This document shows positions 8,459 through 16,013 of a stretch of DNA of 18,784 nt, piece by piece; position 1 is the first letter of the stretch, and the number at the start of each line of letters is the position of its first letter. The DNA lies in the NCBI GenBank assembly GCA_002391105.1, contig DGRT01000019.1:1-18784 (forward strand), written 5' to 3'. The position numbers were made by a program, and so were the translations under genes. The notes below the pieces were generated by a model that worked only from the letters and a program-made list of their open reading frames with translations, ran no database searches and was not told where the DNA came from. The DNA is from Lachnospiraceae bacterium UBA4381. Lineage in GTDB: Bacteria; Bacillota; Clostridia; Lachnospirales; Lachnospiraceae.

Positions 8459-9631
8459 ATGGATTACAATGCAGCGAGTTTGAAAATGCATGAGGAACAT
8501 GAAGGTAAGCTTGAGGTTGCGCTTAAGGTGAAGCTGGAGAACAAGGATGATCTCTCTACAGCCTATACCCCCGGTGTAGCAGAGCCATGTAGAAAGATAC
8601 ATGAGAATCCGGATGATGTATATAAATATACACTTAAGTGTAATACGGTAGCGGTTGTGTCTGATGGAACCGCCGTACTTGGTCTTGGAGATATAGGACC
8701 TCTTGCGGCTATTCCGGTAATGGAAGGCAAGTCGGTTCTGTTTAAGAAGTTTGGAAATGTAGATGCATTTCCGATCTGTTTAGATACCAAGGATACTGAT
8801 GAGATAGTTGAAACAGTTAAGAGACTTGCTCCTTCTTTTGGAGGTATCAACCTTGAGGATATATCTGCTCCGAGATGCTTTGAGATAGAGGCAAGGCTTA
8901 AGGAGGAACTGGATATTCCTGTATTCCATGATGATCAGCATGGTACTGCAATCGTAGTTGCTGCAGGTCTTACCAACGCCCTTAAGATAGTGGGTAAGAA
9001 GTGGGAGGATGTAAATGCAGTTATCAGCGGAGCGGGTTCAGCCGGTATCTCTATCTGCAAGCTTCTGCTTAGCTTTGGAATCGGTAATGTTGTCATGGTT
9101 GACAGACATGGTGCCATAGTTGAGGGAGACACAAGTCTTAACTCTGCAAAGCAGGAGATAGCAAAGGTTACAAACAGAGATAAGGAAACAGGAAGTCTTG
9201 CAGATGTTATAAAGGGCAAGGATGTATTTATCGGTGTATCTGCTCCCGGTCTTGTAACGGCTGATATGGTCAGAACTATGGCGGATGATGCGATAGTATT
9301 TGCTATGGCAAATCCTACACCTGAGATAATGCCGGATGAAGCTAAGGCAGGCGGTGCAAGAATAGTTGCGACAGGACGTTCTGATTTTCCTAATCAGATC
9401 AATAATGTTCTGGTATTTCCGGGTATTTTCCGAGGCGCCCTGGATGCGAGAGCGAGAGCTATAACAGAGCCTATGAAGGAAGCGGCTGCCAGAGCTATTG
9501 CTTCTATAGTAACAGATGAAGAGCTGAATGAAGAATATATCATTCCTGATGCATTTAATGAAAAGGTTGCAAAGGCGGTTGCAGAGGCTGTTAAGGAAGA
9601 GGCAGTAAGATCCGGAATCAGCAGATTATAA
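8459..9631 (+). CDS. NAD(P)-dependent malic enzyme (oxaloacetate-decarboxylating), short bacterial type
   Basis: Converts malate to pyruvate and CO2 while reducing NAD(P). At 390 residues it has the length of the short bacterial malic enzymes without a phosphotransacetylase domain. Visible hallmarks are STAYTPGVAEPC with the likely catalytic Tyr36, MEGKSVLFKKFG with the likely catalytic Lys91, the divalent-metal residues E133-D134 (NLEDISAP) and D158-D159 (HDDQHGTA), and the dinucleotide-binding GAGSAG (191-196). The late motif FAMANPTPEI is also typical. The start has a strong AGAGGAGG site (8445-8452), 6 bases before ATG 8459. The gap to the preceding gene is only 31 bases with no terminator, so read-through from the SMC operon is possible, though the strong site suggests high translation in its own right. 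The choice between NAD and NADP cannot be read safely. Confidence 0.95.
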   Translation: MDYNAASLKMHEEHEGKLEVALKVKLENKDDLSTAYTPGVAEPCRKIHENPDDVYKYTLKCNTVAVVSDGTAVLGLGDIGPLAAIPVMEGKSVLFKKFGNVDAFPICLDTKDTDEIVETVKRLAPSFGGINLEDISAPRCFEIEARLKEELDIPVFHDDQHGTAIVVAAGLTNALKIVGKKWEDVNAVISGAGSAGISICKLLLSFGIGNVVMVDRHGAIVEGDTSLNSAKQEIAKVTNRDKETGSLADVIKGKDVFIGVSAPGLVTADMVRTMADDAIVFAMANPTPEIMPDEAKAGGARIVATGRSDFPNQINNVLVFPGIFRGALDARARAITEPMKEAAARAIASIVTDEELNEEYIIPDAFNEKVAKAVAEAVKEEAVRSGISRL

Positions 9632-9654
9632 GAATCATATGAAGTGAGGTTAAT

Positions 9655-11718
9655 ATGTCTATAGATTTATACGAAAAGGCCAGAAAGATGGGGATGAAGG
9701 CCTATAGAACCAGTATGTCGGAGGGAAGGTATCCTTTCCTTCCTGTACTGGATGACATTATTAATAAAGACTATATATCCGGGGATGTAAATCTTGGGCT
9801 GGTGGATATACCGCTGGACAGAGTCGTGGGAACCAGCACCTCAGGTCGTACCCAGGCATTTGCTTCTAATTTTATGCCGCTGATGGATATTAAGACTGAG
9901 TTTTCCAGTAAGTGGGCTATGCTTTCCAATGCTCATCTGAATGAAGGGATAAGAGATCCCATAAAGGTATATGAGTATCTTAACTATTATTATGTAGTGG
10001 AAGGCAATAAGAGAGTCAGTGTGCTCAAGTATTTTGGAGCTGATTCCATTCCTGCCTTTGTTACAAGGAAGGTTCCTAAGCTTACAGATGATGAAGAGAT
10101 TAAGGTTTACTATGAATTTATGGACTTCAACAAGAAGACCACAGTGAACTTTATCTTCTTTTCTAACGAGGGCAGCTACAGACGACTGATAAATGCAGTA
10201 AATGATGCTCCTGTTCATGGCGGAAAGCTGGAGGAGAAGGCTGTTGTGTCAGAGGTGGGAACAGCAACTGACACTGCTGACGGAACAGGAACTGCCATCA
10301 GAGCCGAGACCTCCAGGATATGGAGCGATGATACGATACTTGAGCTTAAGGCGGCATATAGAAGATTCGACAAGGCATTTAAGCTTAAGGGCGGTGACCA
10401 TCTGAAGGAAATAACTACCGGGGATGCTTTCCTTACCTTTGTTGAGGTTGAGGGCTTCGATGCAGTATGTGACATGAGCATAGATGAGATAGAAGCTGGT
10501 ATCTCAAGTATGTGGCAGGAATTTCTGGTGGTGAATGAGCAGTACCAGGTTGAGGTTTCGCTTACACCGCCTAGCGACAAGGAAAATGTAATATCCAAGA
10601 TACTTGCTCCGAACTATTCTGCAAGTAAGCCTCTGAAAGTAGCATTTATCTATGATAAGGATCCTTCTACCTCGAACTGGTTATATCAGCATGAGCTTGG
10701 CAGGAATCACCTGACGGAGGTTTTTGGTGATAAGGTCAGCATAGTGCAGGTTACTACAGCAAAATCTGAAGAAGAAACCATAAATGCCATCGAGTCTCTG
10801 ATTGAAGAGGATGGCGTGGAATTGATATTTACAACTACAGCCGGAATGATAAGTGCCAGTCTGAAGTGCGCCATCAAATATCCGAATGTAAAGATACTTA
10901 ACTGTTCGCTGAATACTTCGCACAGATATATGAGAACCTACTATGCCAGACTGTATGAAGCAAAGTTTCTTTCCGGAATGCTGGCAGGTGCTCTCACTCA
11001 GACCGATAAGATAGGTTATCTTGCGGATTATCCTATATATGGAATAACTGCAAATATAAATGCTTTTGCTATTGGTGCCAGAATGATGAATCCAAGAGTA
11101 AAGGTTTACCTGAAATGGACAACACTCAAATCAACCGAGAAATGTGAGGATATATATCGTTCTCTTTATGAAGAGGGAATTGACTATGTATCGGATCAGG
11201 ATATGATAACTCCGAGAAATGCATCCCGAAAGTATGGAATGTACAGACTTACTGATGGTGAGCCGGAGAATGTTATCATGACGGCATATAACTGGGGACA
11301 GCTATATGAGAAGATTATAAATATTATAATGAAGGGTAACTGGACCAGTGCTGATGCCGGTAGTGAAAGTAAGCCTATCAATTACTGGTGGGGACTTTCG
11401 GCAGGGGTGGTAGATGTTGTTCTGTCAGAGAAGATTCCATATGACCTGAAGAGGATAGTTCTTAAGGTAAGGGATATGATCATAAATGATGAGTTTACTC
11501 CTTTCGGAGGCAGGATCATTTCCCAGGACGGAACGCTAAGAAGTGAAGACGGCGTGGAGCTTGAGATAGAAGATATAATCATGATGAACTGGCTGGTGGA
11601 TAATGTAGTTGGTTCTATTCCGGGTCTGGATGAGCTGAAGGATAAGGCAAAGCCTATTGTGGAAATGAAGGGTGTGCAGCTTGAAACACCAAAAAGTAAT
11701 GTAGATGAGGTGGACTAG
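9655..11718 (+). CDS. Cytosolic ParB-like / BMP-domain fusion protein
   Basis: 687 residues in two parts. Residues about 45-170 look like a ParB/Srx-type domain: LGLVDIPLDRVVGT, a long helix region, then YYVVEGNKRVSVLKYFGA, with the E-G-x-x-R motif (EGNKR 116-120) of that fold. After a T/A/G-rich linker (about 195-222) and a helical stretch comes a BMP/Med/PnrA-like periplasmic-binding-type domain from about residue 327 (LKVAFIYDKDPSTSNW, IFTTTAGMI, KILNCSLNT, YYARLYEAKFLSGMLAGALT). BMP proteins are normally lipoproteins that feed nucleosides to ABC transporters. This one has no signal peptide or lipobox, and no transporter genes lie beside it, so it is probably a cytoplasmic ligand sensor. 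The start has GTGAGG (9644-9649), 5 bases before ATG 9655. The stop overlaps the next start (TAGTG). Domain calls are confident; the role is unknown. Confidence 0.75.
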   Translation: MSIDLYEKARKMGMKAYRTSMSEGRYPFLPVLDDIINKDYISGDVNLGLVDIPLDRVVGTSTSGRTQAFASNFMPLMDIKTEFSSKWAMLSNAHLNEGIRDPIKVYEYLNYYYVVEGNKRVSVLKYFGADSIPAFVTRKVPKLTDDEEIKVYYEFMDFNKKTTVNFIFFSNEGSYRRLINAVNDAPVHGGKLEEKAVVSEVGTATDTADGTGTAIRAETSRIWSDDTILELKAAYRRFDKAFKLKGGDHLKEITTGDAFLTFVEVEGFDAVCDMSIDEIEAGISSMWQEFLVVNEQYQVEVSLTPPSDKENVISKILAPNYSASKPLKVAFIYDKDPSTSNWLYQHELGRNHLTEVFGDKVSIVQVTTAKSEEETINAIESLIEEDGVELIFTTTAGMISASLKCAIKYPNVKILNCSLNTSHRYMRTYYARLYEAKFLSGMLAGALTQTDKIGYLADYPIYGITANINAFAIGARMMNPRVKVYLKWTTLKSTEKCEDIYRSLYEEGIDYVSDQDMITPRNASRKYGMYRLTDGEPENVIMTAYNWGQLYEKIINIIMKGNWTSADAGSESKPINYWWGLSAGVVDVVLSEKIPYDLKRIVLKVRDMIINDEFTPFGGRIISQDGTLRSEDGVELEIEDIIMMNWLVDNVVGSIPGLDELKDKAKPIVEMKGVQLETPKSNVDEVD

Positions 11719-12314
11719 TGAGGATTTTGGCACTGGCGGATATCGAATCCAGATATCTGTGGGACTTTTTTGAAAAAACTAAATTAGACGGTTATGATCT
11801 GATACTGTCTGCCGGTGATCTTGCCCCGCAGTATCTTGAATTCCTTGCCACCTATGCCAAGGTTCCTATCCTGTATATACATGGAAATCATGACGGGTGC
11901 TATAAGGATACTCCTCCCGGAGGATGCATATCTATAGATGATGATATATATGTATATCATGGTCTTCGGATAATGGGTCTGGGGGGGAGCATGTGCTACA
12001 ATTTCAGTGGATACCAATATACAGAGGCTCAGATGAAGAGAAGACTTCTTAGATTAAAGCCAAAGCTGTGGCGTTATAAGGGTGTGGATATTCTCCTGAC
12101 GCATAGTCCTGCCAGGGGCTTGAATGATGGGGATGATCTTCCTCATACCGGCTTTGACTGTTTTAATACTATTCTGGATAAGTACGAGCCGAAGCTGTTT
12201 ATACATGGTCATGTTCATATGTCCTATGGACGACAGTTCAAAAGAGAAGATACTTACAAGAATACGCGTATCATAAATGCGTTTGAAAGATATAGTATAG
12301 AGATGGATGTATGA
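11718..12314 (+). CDS. Small calcineurin-like metallophosphoesterase
   Basis: 198 residues. The dinuclear-metal motifs of the family are in order: D8-I-E10 (usually DxH; here the His position is Glu), G33-D34 (SAGDLAP), G56-NHD59, H129 (LTHSPARG) and G164-HVH167. It therefore hydrolyses a phosphoester, of unknown substrate. The start is GTG 11718-11720, sharing its G with the TAG stop of the ParB/BMP gene, so translation is coupled and the two products probably work together. The first residues MRILALADIESRYL match the usual N-terminus of the family, which supports this start. The last codons lie in the first copy of a tandem 49-base repeat. A run of seven G (11981-11987) within the gene is a possible slippage site. 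No membrane segment is visible. Confidence 0.88.
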   Translation: MRILALADIESRYLWDFFEKTKLDGYDLILSAGDLAPQYLEFLATYAKVPILYIHGNHDGCYKDTPPGGCISIDDDIYVYHGLRIMGLGGSMCYNFSGYQYTEAQMKRRLLRLKPKLWRYKGVDILLTHSPARGLNDGDDLPHTGFDCFNTILDKYEPKLFIHGHVHMSYGRQFKREDTYKNTRIINAFERYSIEMDV

Positions 12315-12386
12315 TATATCAGCCAATGAGTTTCTGAGATATAGTATAGAGTTGGATGTGTGATATATCGGTCAATGAGTTCCTGA
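12289..12386 (+). repeat. Imperfect tandem 49-base repeat, two copies
   Basis: Copy 1 (12289-12337) and copy 2 (12338-12386) agree at 44 of 49 positions. Copy 1 includes the last codons and stop of the phosphoesterase gene. Copy 2 would encode nearly the same tail (RYSIELDV and a stop, against RYSIEMDV). This looks like a tandem duplication of the gene's 3' end; no gene is disrupted. The rest of the gap up to 12448 is AT-rich, with no strong promoter. Confidence 0.9.
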
Positions 12387-12448
12387 GATGATGATAGTAT
12401 TGTAAAAAAATATTCTGTATAAGATTAGAAAGTTAAGAGTGCTTTGAT

Positions 12449-13813
12449 ATGAAAGATTATGCTGAATTTAGAAAAACTGTAGATAAATATGTGGAGATGT
12501 GCGACGGATCAGGGCGTATAGATCAGAGTCTTTATGAGAAGTTCGATGTAAAGAGAGGACTTAGAGACTCGGATGGACGAGGCGTTCTGACAGGTCTTAC
12601 AGAAATATCTGATGTTTCCGGTTTCAGAACTGAAGCGGATGGAACAAGAGTGCCTATTCCCGGAGAGCTTTACTTTCAGGGCTATGATGTAAGACAGCTT
12701 GTTGAGGGCTTCAGGGGAAGCAGACATGGCTTTGAGGAAACCATTTTCCTTCTGCTGTTTGGAGAGCTTCCTACAGAAACAGAGCTTAATGAATTTATGG
12801 AAATACTTGGAAATCTCAGACCGCTTCCGGAGAATTTTAACAGGGATGTTATAATGAAGGCTCCGAGCAGAAATATAATGAATGTTCTGGAAAGGTGCGT
12901 GCTGACTCTTTATTCCTATGATGAGGATCCGGATAATATCAGTGTGAAGCATGTTCTTGGACAGTCTCTTAGTCTTATAGCAAGATTTCCTGTGATTGCT
13001 GCCTATGGCTATCAGAGCTACAGGCATAGATATCTGGATTCCAGTCTGATTATTCACAGACCTAAGGCTGAGCTTTCCACAGCAGAGAATATACTCAGAC
13101 TTCTGAGATCTGATCCGGTATTCACGGATCTTGAGGCAGAAGTACTGGATATCTGTTTGGTGCTTCATGCAGAGCATGGTGGAGGTAATAACTCGACCTT
13201 TACTACGCATGTTATCAGCACAACAGGAACGGATACATATTCTACTGTTGCAGGCTCTCTGGGATCACTTAAGGGCCCTCGTCATGGTGGAGCCAATCTG
13301 AAGGTTCAGCAGATGATGGCAGATCTCATAGCGAATGTAAAGGATACAGAGAGTGATTCTCAGATCAAAGCCTACCTTACAAAGCTTCTCAATAAGGAGG
13401 CGTTTGATAGAGCCGGACTTATCTATGGTATGGGTCATGCCATTTACAGTATTTCGGATCCAAGGGCTGAGATACTTAAGGAATACGCAAGGCTGCTTTC
13501 CGATGCCGAGGGCTTTAAGAAGGAATTTGAGCTTTATGACAGAGTTGAAAGACTTGCCAAGGAGCTTATCATGCAGCATAGAGATATAAAGAAGCCGGTA
13601 TGCGCAAATGTGGATTTCTACAGTGGGTTCGTATATTCGGTTCTCAAGATTCCTGTAGAGCTTTTTACTCCTATGTTTGCTATTGCAAGGATTGCAGGCT
13701 GGTCAGCTCACCGCATAGAAGAGCTGGTTAACAAGGGCAAGATTATCCGTCCTGCCTACAAATATGTGGGAGAGCATAGAGAGTATCTTCCAATGGAAGA
13801 AAGGAACTGGTAG
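12449..13813 (+). CDS. gltA: Citrate synthase (citrate/2-methylcitrate synthase family)
   Basis: Condenses oxaloacetate with acetyl-CoA to give citrate, the entry step to glutamate synthesis or a partial TCA cycle. 454 residues, slightly longer than common bacterial forms because of an N-terminal helical extension. Catalytic motifs are in place: LHAEHGGGNNSTF with H243, GPRHGGAN with H279, the GMGHAIYSISDPRAE loop (327-341) and NVDFYSG with D389, corresponding to the His/His/Asp triad of the family. DVSGFRTEADG and PIPGELYFQGYDV are the usual strands near the N-terminus. The start at ATG 12449 has only a weak AAGAG site (12434-12438), 10 bases upstream. It sits 134 bases after the phosphoesterase, which suggests a separate unit, though I could not find a convincing promoter. 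A 2-methylcitrate specificity cannot be excluded from motifs, but no prp genes are nearby. Confidence 0.93.
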   Translation: MKDYAEFRKTVDKYVEMCDGSGRIDQSLYEKFDVKRGLRDSDGRGVLTGLTEISDVSGFRTEADGTRVPIPGELYFQGYDVRQLVEGFRGSRHGFEETIFLLLFGELPTETELNEFMEILGNLRPLPENFNRDVIMKAPSRNIMNVLERCVLTLYSYDEDPDNISVKHVLGQSLSLIARFPVIAAYGYQSYRHRYLDSSLIIHRPKAELSTAENILRLLRSDPVFTDLEAEVLDICLVLHAEHGGGNNSTFTTHVISTTGTDTYSTVAGSLGSLKGPRHGGANLKVQQMMADLIANVKDTESDSQIKAYLTKLLNKEAFDRAGLIYGMGHAIYSISDPRAEILKEYARLLSDAEGFKKEFELYDRVERLAKELIMQHRDIKKPVCANVDFYSGFVYSVLKIPVELFTPMFAIARIAGWSAHRIEELVNKGKIIRPAYKYVGEHREYLPMEERNW

Positions 13814-13829
13814 GAGTTATACCGGTTTG

Positions 13830-13858
13830 TTGACTACTGTATAAACAAGTATTAGGTA
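13830..13858 (+). promoter_or_regulatory. Weak candidate promoter for the methyltransferase gene
   Basis: TTGACT (13830-13835) stands 17 bases before TAGGTA (13853-13858). The -35 box is good and the -10 box is poor. A 12-base palindrome, GTATATATATAC (13875-13886), lies between this and the gene. The gap 13814-13913 shows no clear terminator. Confidence 0.3.
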
Positions 13859-13913
13859 AGTATCTAAAGTTGGTGTATATATATACTGCATCAATTTGAA
13901 ATGAGGAAAGAGT

Positions 13914-14843
13914 ATGTATCTGGCAGATAGATGGAAGGATTATGAGGTGCTTGACTGCACTGATGGAGAAAAGCTTGAGAGATGGGGAAAGTATATACTG
14001 CTCAGACCGGACCCTCAGGTTATATGGAGCACCGGACGTATATCTCCTGAATGGAAGAAGCTGAATGGTCATTACCATAGAAGTAACAAGGGAGGCGGAG
14101 AGTGGGAATTCTTCAGTCTTCCTCAGGAATGGCAGATACATTATCAGCTTCCCGATAAAGGTATAACAGGAAGTGATATCCTCACATTTAATCTGAAACC
14201 GTTTTCCTTCAAGCATACGGGAATATTTCCGGAGCAGGCTGTAAACTGGGACTATGTATTTACTGTTATAAAAGAAGAAAGAGAAAGACGCCATGCTACT
14301 GAGTCTTCAGGTAATGCTTCTGAGATAAAGGCTCTCAATATGTTTGCATATACCGGTGGAGCTACTGTGGCGGCTGCTATGGCTGGTGCAAAGGTTACTC
14401 ATGTGGATGCATCAAAGGGAATGACAGGCTGGGCAAAGGAAAATGCCAGATCCTCAGGACTGGAGGATGCTCCTATAAGGTGGCTGATAGATGACTGTGT
14501 TAAGTTTGTGGAGAGAGAGATAAGAAGAGGTAATAAGTATCAGGTTATACTTATGGATCCGCCCTCTTATGGAAGAGGTCCCAAGGGTGAGATGTGGAAG
14601 ATGGATGATGGCATCTTTAACCTGATCAGGCTTACCAGTCAGATACTTGCAGATGATGCAATCCTCTTCCTTATTAATATGTACACAACAGGTCTTTCTC
14701 CGGCTGTACTTAATTATATGATAAGTGAGACGGTGATAAAGGAACATGGAGGAAGAGTAGAGTCCTCTGATGTTGGCCTGCCGGTAAGAGATACCGGACT
14801 TATACTTCCGTGTGGCAGTACAGCCAGATGGGTTGCGGATTAA
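13914..14843 (+). CDS. Class I SAM-dependent methyltransferase, RlmI/RlmK-like
   Basis: 309 residues. The C-terminal two thirds is a Rossmann-type methyltransferase: motif I ALNMFAYTGGATVAAAMAGA (140-159), the acidic residue binding the SAM ribose (HVDASKG, D165), and motif IV MDPPSYGRG (214-222). The DPPS/Y pattern and the FAYTG form of motif I match the family containing the 23S rRNA cytosine methyltransferases RlmI and RlmK (Methyltrans_SAM type). The N-terminal about 110 residues form a beta-rich domain (RPDPQVIW, FNLKPFSFKHTGIFPEQ) typical of a shorter member that lacks a PUA domain. Substrate is therefore probably rRNA, but this is family inference. The start has GAGGAAAG (13903-13910) just before ATG 13914. 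The following gene begins 25 bases after the stop and may be cotranscribed. Confidence 0.85.
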   Translation: MYLADRWKDYEVLDCTDGEKLERWGKYILLRPDPQVIWSTGRISPEWKKLNGHYHRSNKGGGEWEFFSLPQEWQIHYQLPDKGITGSDILTFNLKPFSFKHTGIFPEQAVNWDYVFTVIKEERERRHATESSGNASEIKALNMFAYTGGATVAAAMAGAKVTHVDASKGMTGWAKENARSSGLEDAPIRWLIDDCVKFVEREIRRGNKYQVILMDPPSYGRGPKGEMWKMDDGIFNLIRLTSQILADDAILFLINMYTTGLSPAVLNYMISETVIKEHGGRVESSDVGLPVRDTGLILPCGSTARWVAD

Positions 14844-14868
14844 TAGAGATATGTGTTAAGGGCGAAAT

Positions 14869-15699
14869 ATGAGTATATCGAAAGAAGATAAAAAACTACT
14901 ATTTAAAATATTTTTGATAATAGTATTTTTAGTTTTGATTCCTTTTTTTCTGAAAACAATTAAGAGAGGTGCATTTATAATAAAGTACTATAGTATCTGG
15001 AATACTGTTGTTGATGGAAAGTATTATAAGGCACGTGCTGATTTTAAAAAGTTTTTGAAAGATGAATCCTTGCTTGATTGTAGTAAAAACATATATATTG
15101 GTGTAGATTTTTGTGATGCATGTATATACTATACAGAAAAAGATTATAGAAATGCGAAGCCGTTATCAGATAAAGTTGCATCATATCTGGAAAGAGATGT
15201 ATTGAAATATAAGATTAACAAGAAGCATAGGGAGTACATTGATGAAATGATAGAATCAATCAATGAAAAATATAGTGCGCATAAAGCTGATTATGATGAG
15301 GAGGATAGAATAGAAAAAATCAAAAGTATGGAACATAGTTTACCAAATATACCAGAAGTGCCTTGTGTTGGAATGCCTGAGAAATATATTGACCGGACGG
15401 ATCTGGGGAAACATTCAAGATACGATGCTGATACTTCTACGTATTATTGGATCTATACTTCCTATAAATATTTCTCGGCTGAATGTGATAATAAGAAGGT
15501 TGTTAGTATATACGACGGAAGGAAGAACGAGCTCGGATCAGGGAGTAAAAAAAATAATGGTCAGAATTTGTCCGAATTCGATGCTGATGAGTACGATATA
15601 GATTCTTATTATGATGACAATAAGGATGAAGGTTTGGATGATGTCGATGACGCATATGATGATTTCGAGGATGATTCTGAATTTTGGGATGATTATTAA
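14869..15699 (+). CDS. Membrane-anchored protein with BamE-like motif and acidic tail, function unknown
   Basis: 276 residues. One N-terminal membrane segment (about 10-29, LLFKIFLIIVFLVLIPFFL) is followed by basic residues, consistent with an uncleaved anchor. Residues about 45-140 are helical and TPR-like (GKYYKARADFKKFLKD, EKDYRNAKPLSDKVASYL). A segment of about 50 residues from 166 (VGMPEKYIDRTDLG, then YYWIYTSYKYFSAE, then KKVVSIYD) resembles a small BamE/SmpA-like fold that recurs, as I remember it, in Lachnospiraceae surface proteins. The last 40 residues (237-276) hold 17 Asp and 4 Glu and only one Lys. Start: AAGGG (14858-14862) 6 bases before ATG 14869. Codon use is AT-richer (more AAA, TTT) than in neighbours, which may mean transfer or low expression. 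I do not recognise a specific function. No terminator is seen after it before the rpsJ promoter. Confidence 0.75.
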   Translation: MSISKEDKKLLFKIFLIIVFLVLIPFFLKTIKRGAFIIKYYSIWNTVVDGKYYKARADFKKFLKDESLLDCSKNIYIGVDFCDACIYYTEKDYRNAKPLSDKVASYLERDVLKYKINKKHREYIDEMIESINEKYSAHKADYDEEDRIEKIKSMEHSLPNIPEVPCVGMPEKYIDRTDLGKHSRYDADTSTYYWIYTSYKYFSAECDNKKVVSIYDGRKNELGSGSKKNNGQNLSEFDADEYDIDSYYDDNKDEGLDDVDDAYDDFEDDSEFWDDY

Positions 15700-15732
15700 A
15701 CTCAAGAATACTAGAAATAAGAAAAAAAACAC

Positions 15733-15761
15733 TTGCATTAAATATTGGGTTGTGATAGTAT
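15733..15761 (+). promoter_or_regulatory. Promoter of the S10 ribosomal protein operon
   Basis: TTGCAT (15733-15738), a 17-base spacer and TAGTAT (15756-15761), with TG at 15753-15754 giving an extended -10. Transcription would start near 15768. It lies between the end of the acidic-tail protein and the long leader of rpsJ, as expected for this operon. Confidence 0.7.
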
Positions 15762-16013
15762 AACCCTTGCTGTGACATTGATAGCTGTGAAGCGGAGGTT
15801 GCTGCATGCAGGGCAGGTTATTTCGTGGAGCGAATGTCAAGATCATGGAATCTGGCGACAAGTCACTGTACTAATACCATCTGACGTATGGTCAGAGATG
15901 ACGGATGTAAGTCCGGCTTTTTTATGAAAAAGCTGCGACACACCCGGGATAGTTGTACAGTCACCGCTCGCTTGCATCAAAGAACAAAATGCAAAAAGGA
16001 GGCGGCTTTTTTT
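15762..16013 (+). promoter_or_regulatory. Structured 5' leader of the S10 operon, candidate attenuator / ribosomal protein leader
   Basis: About 250 untranslated bases before rpsJ. TGACATT (15773-15779) pairs with AATGTCA (15833-15839) to close a domain containing the palindrome CTGCATGCAG (15802-15811). ACTGTAC (15865-15871) pairs with GTACAGT (15955-15961), enclosing two mutually exclusive hairpins: ACCAT/ATGGT (15876-15880 with 15888-15892) and TCTGAC/GTCAGA (15880-15885 with 15891-15896). Within the same enclosure, CGGA/TCCG (15902-15905 with 15912-15915) is followed by six T. Near the gene, TTGCAT (15972-15977) pairs with ATGCAA (15989-15994). Around it CCG and CTC (15964-15969) could pair with GAG and CGG (15999-16005), covering the Shine-Dalgarno AAGGAGG (15996-16002). 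Pairings are seen; regulation is inferred. Confidence 0.6.
15900..15923 (+). terminator. Attenuator-like hairpin plus T6 within the rpsJ leader
   Basis: CGGA (15902-15905) and TCCG (15912-15915) form a short stem with a 6-base loop, extended by G15900-C15917 across one mismatch. Six T follow at once (15918-15923). The stem is short, so termination would be partial or conditional. Some bases of the T tract could alternatively pair with AAAAAGC (15927-15933). Confidence 0.4.

Noticed and set aside
11981..11987. Run of seven G as a phase-variable tract in the phosphoesterase gene
   Set aside because: The tract is short and encodes the needed Gly-Gly of MGLGGSM in frame. Nothing else suggests phase variation.
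12400..12423. Promoter TTGTAA ... TATAAG before citrate synthase
   Set aside because: Only 12 bases separate the hexamers, too few for a standard promoter.
12509..13210. 233-codon open frame on the - strand opposite citrate synthase
   Set aside because: Antisense shadow of a gene with intact catalytic motifs; composition is unlike a real protein.
15943..15948. CCCGGG palindrome in the rpsJ leader as an operator
   Set aside because: A six-base palindrome is too short to support a call on its own.
15888..16013. N-terminal extension of rpsJ by 42 codons
   Set aside because: The frame is open by chance through the leader RNA. ATG 16014 has the ribosome binding site and gives the normal S10 length and start.
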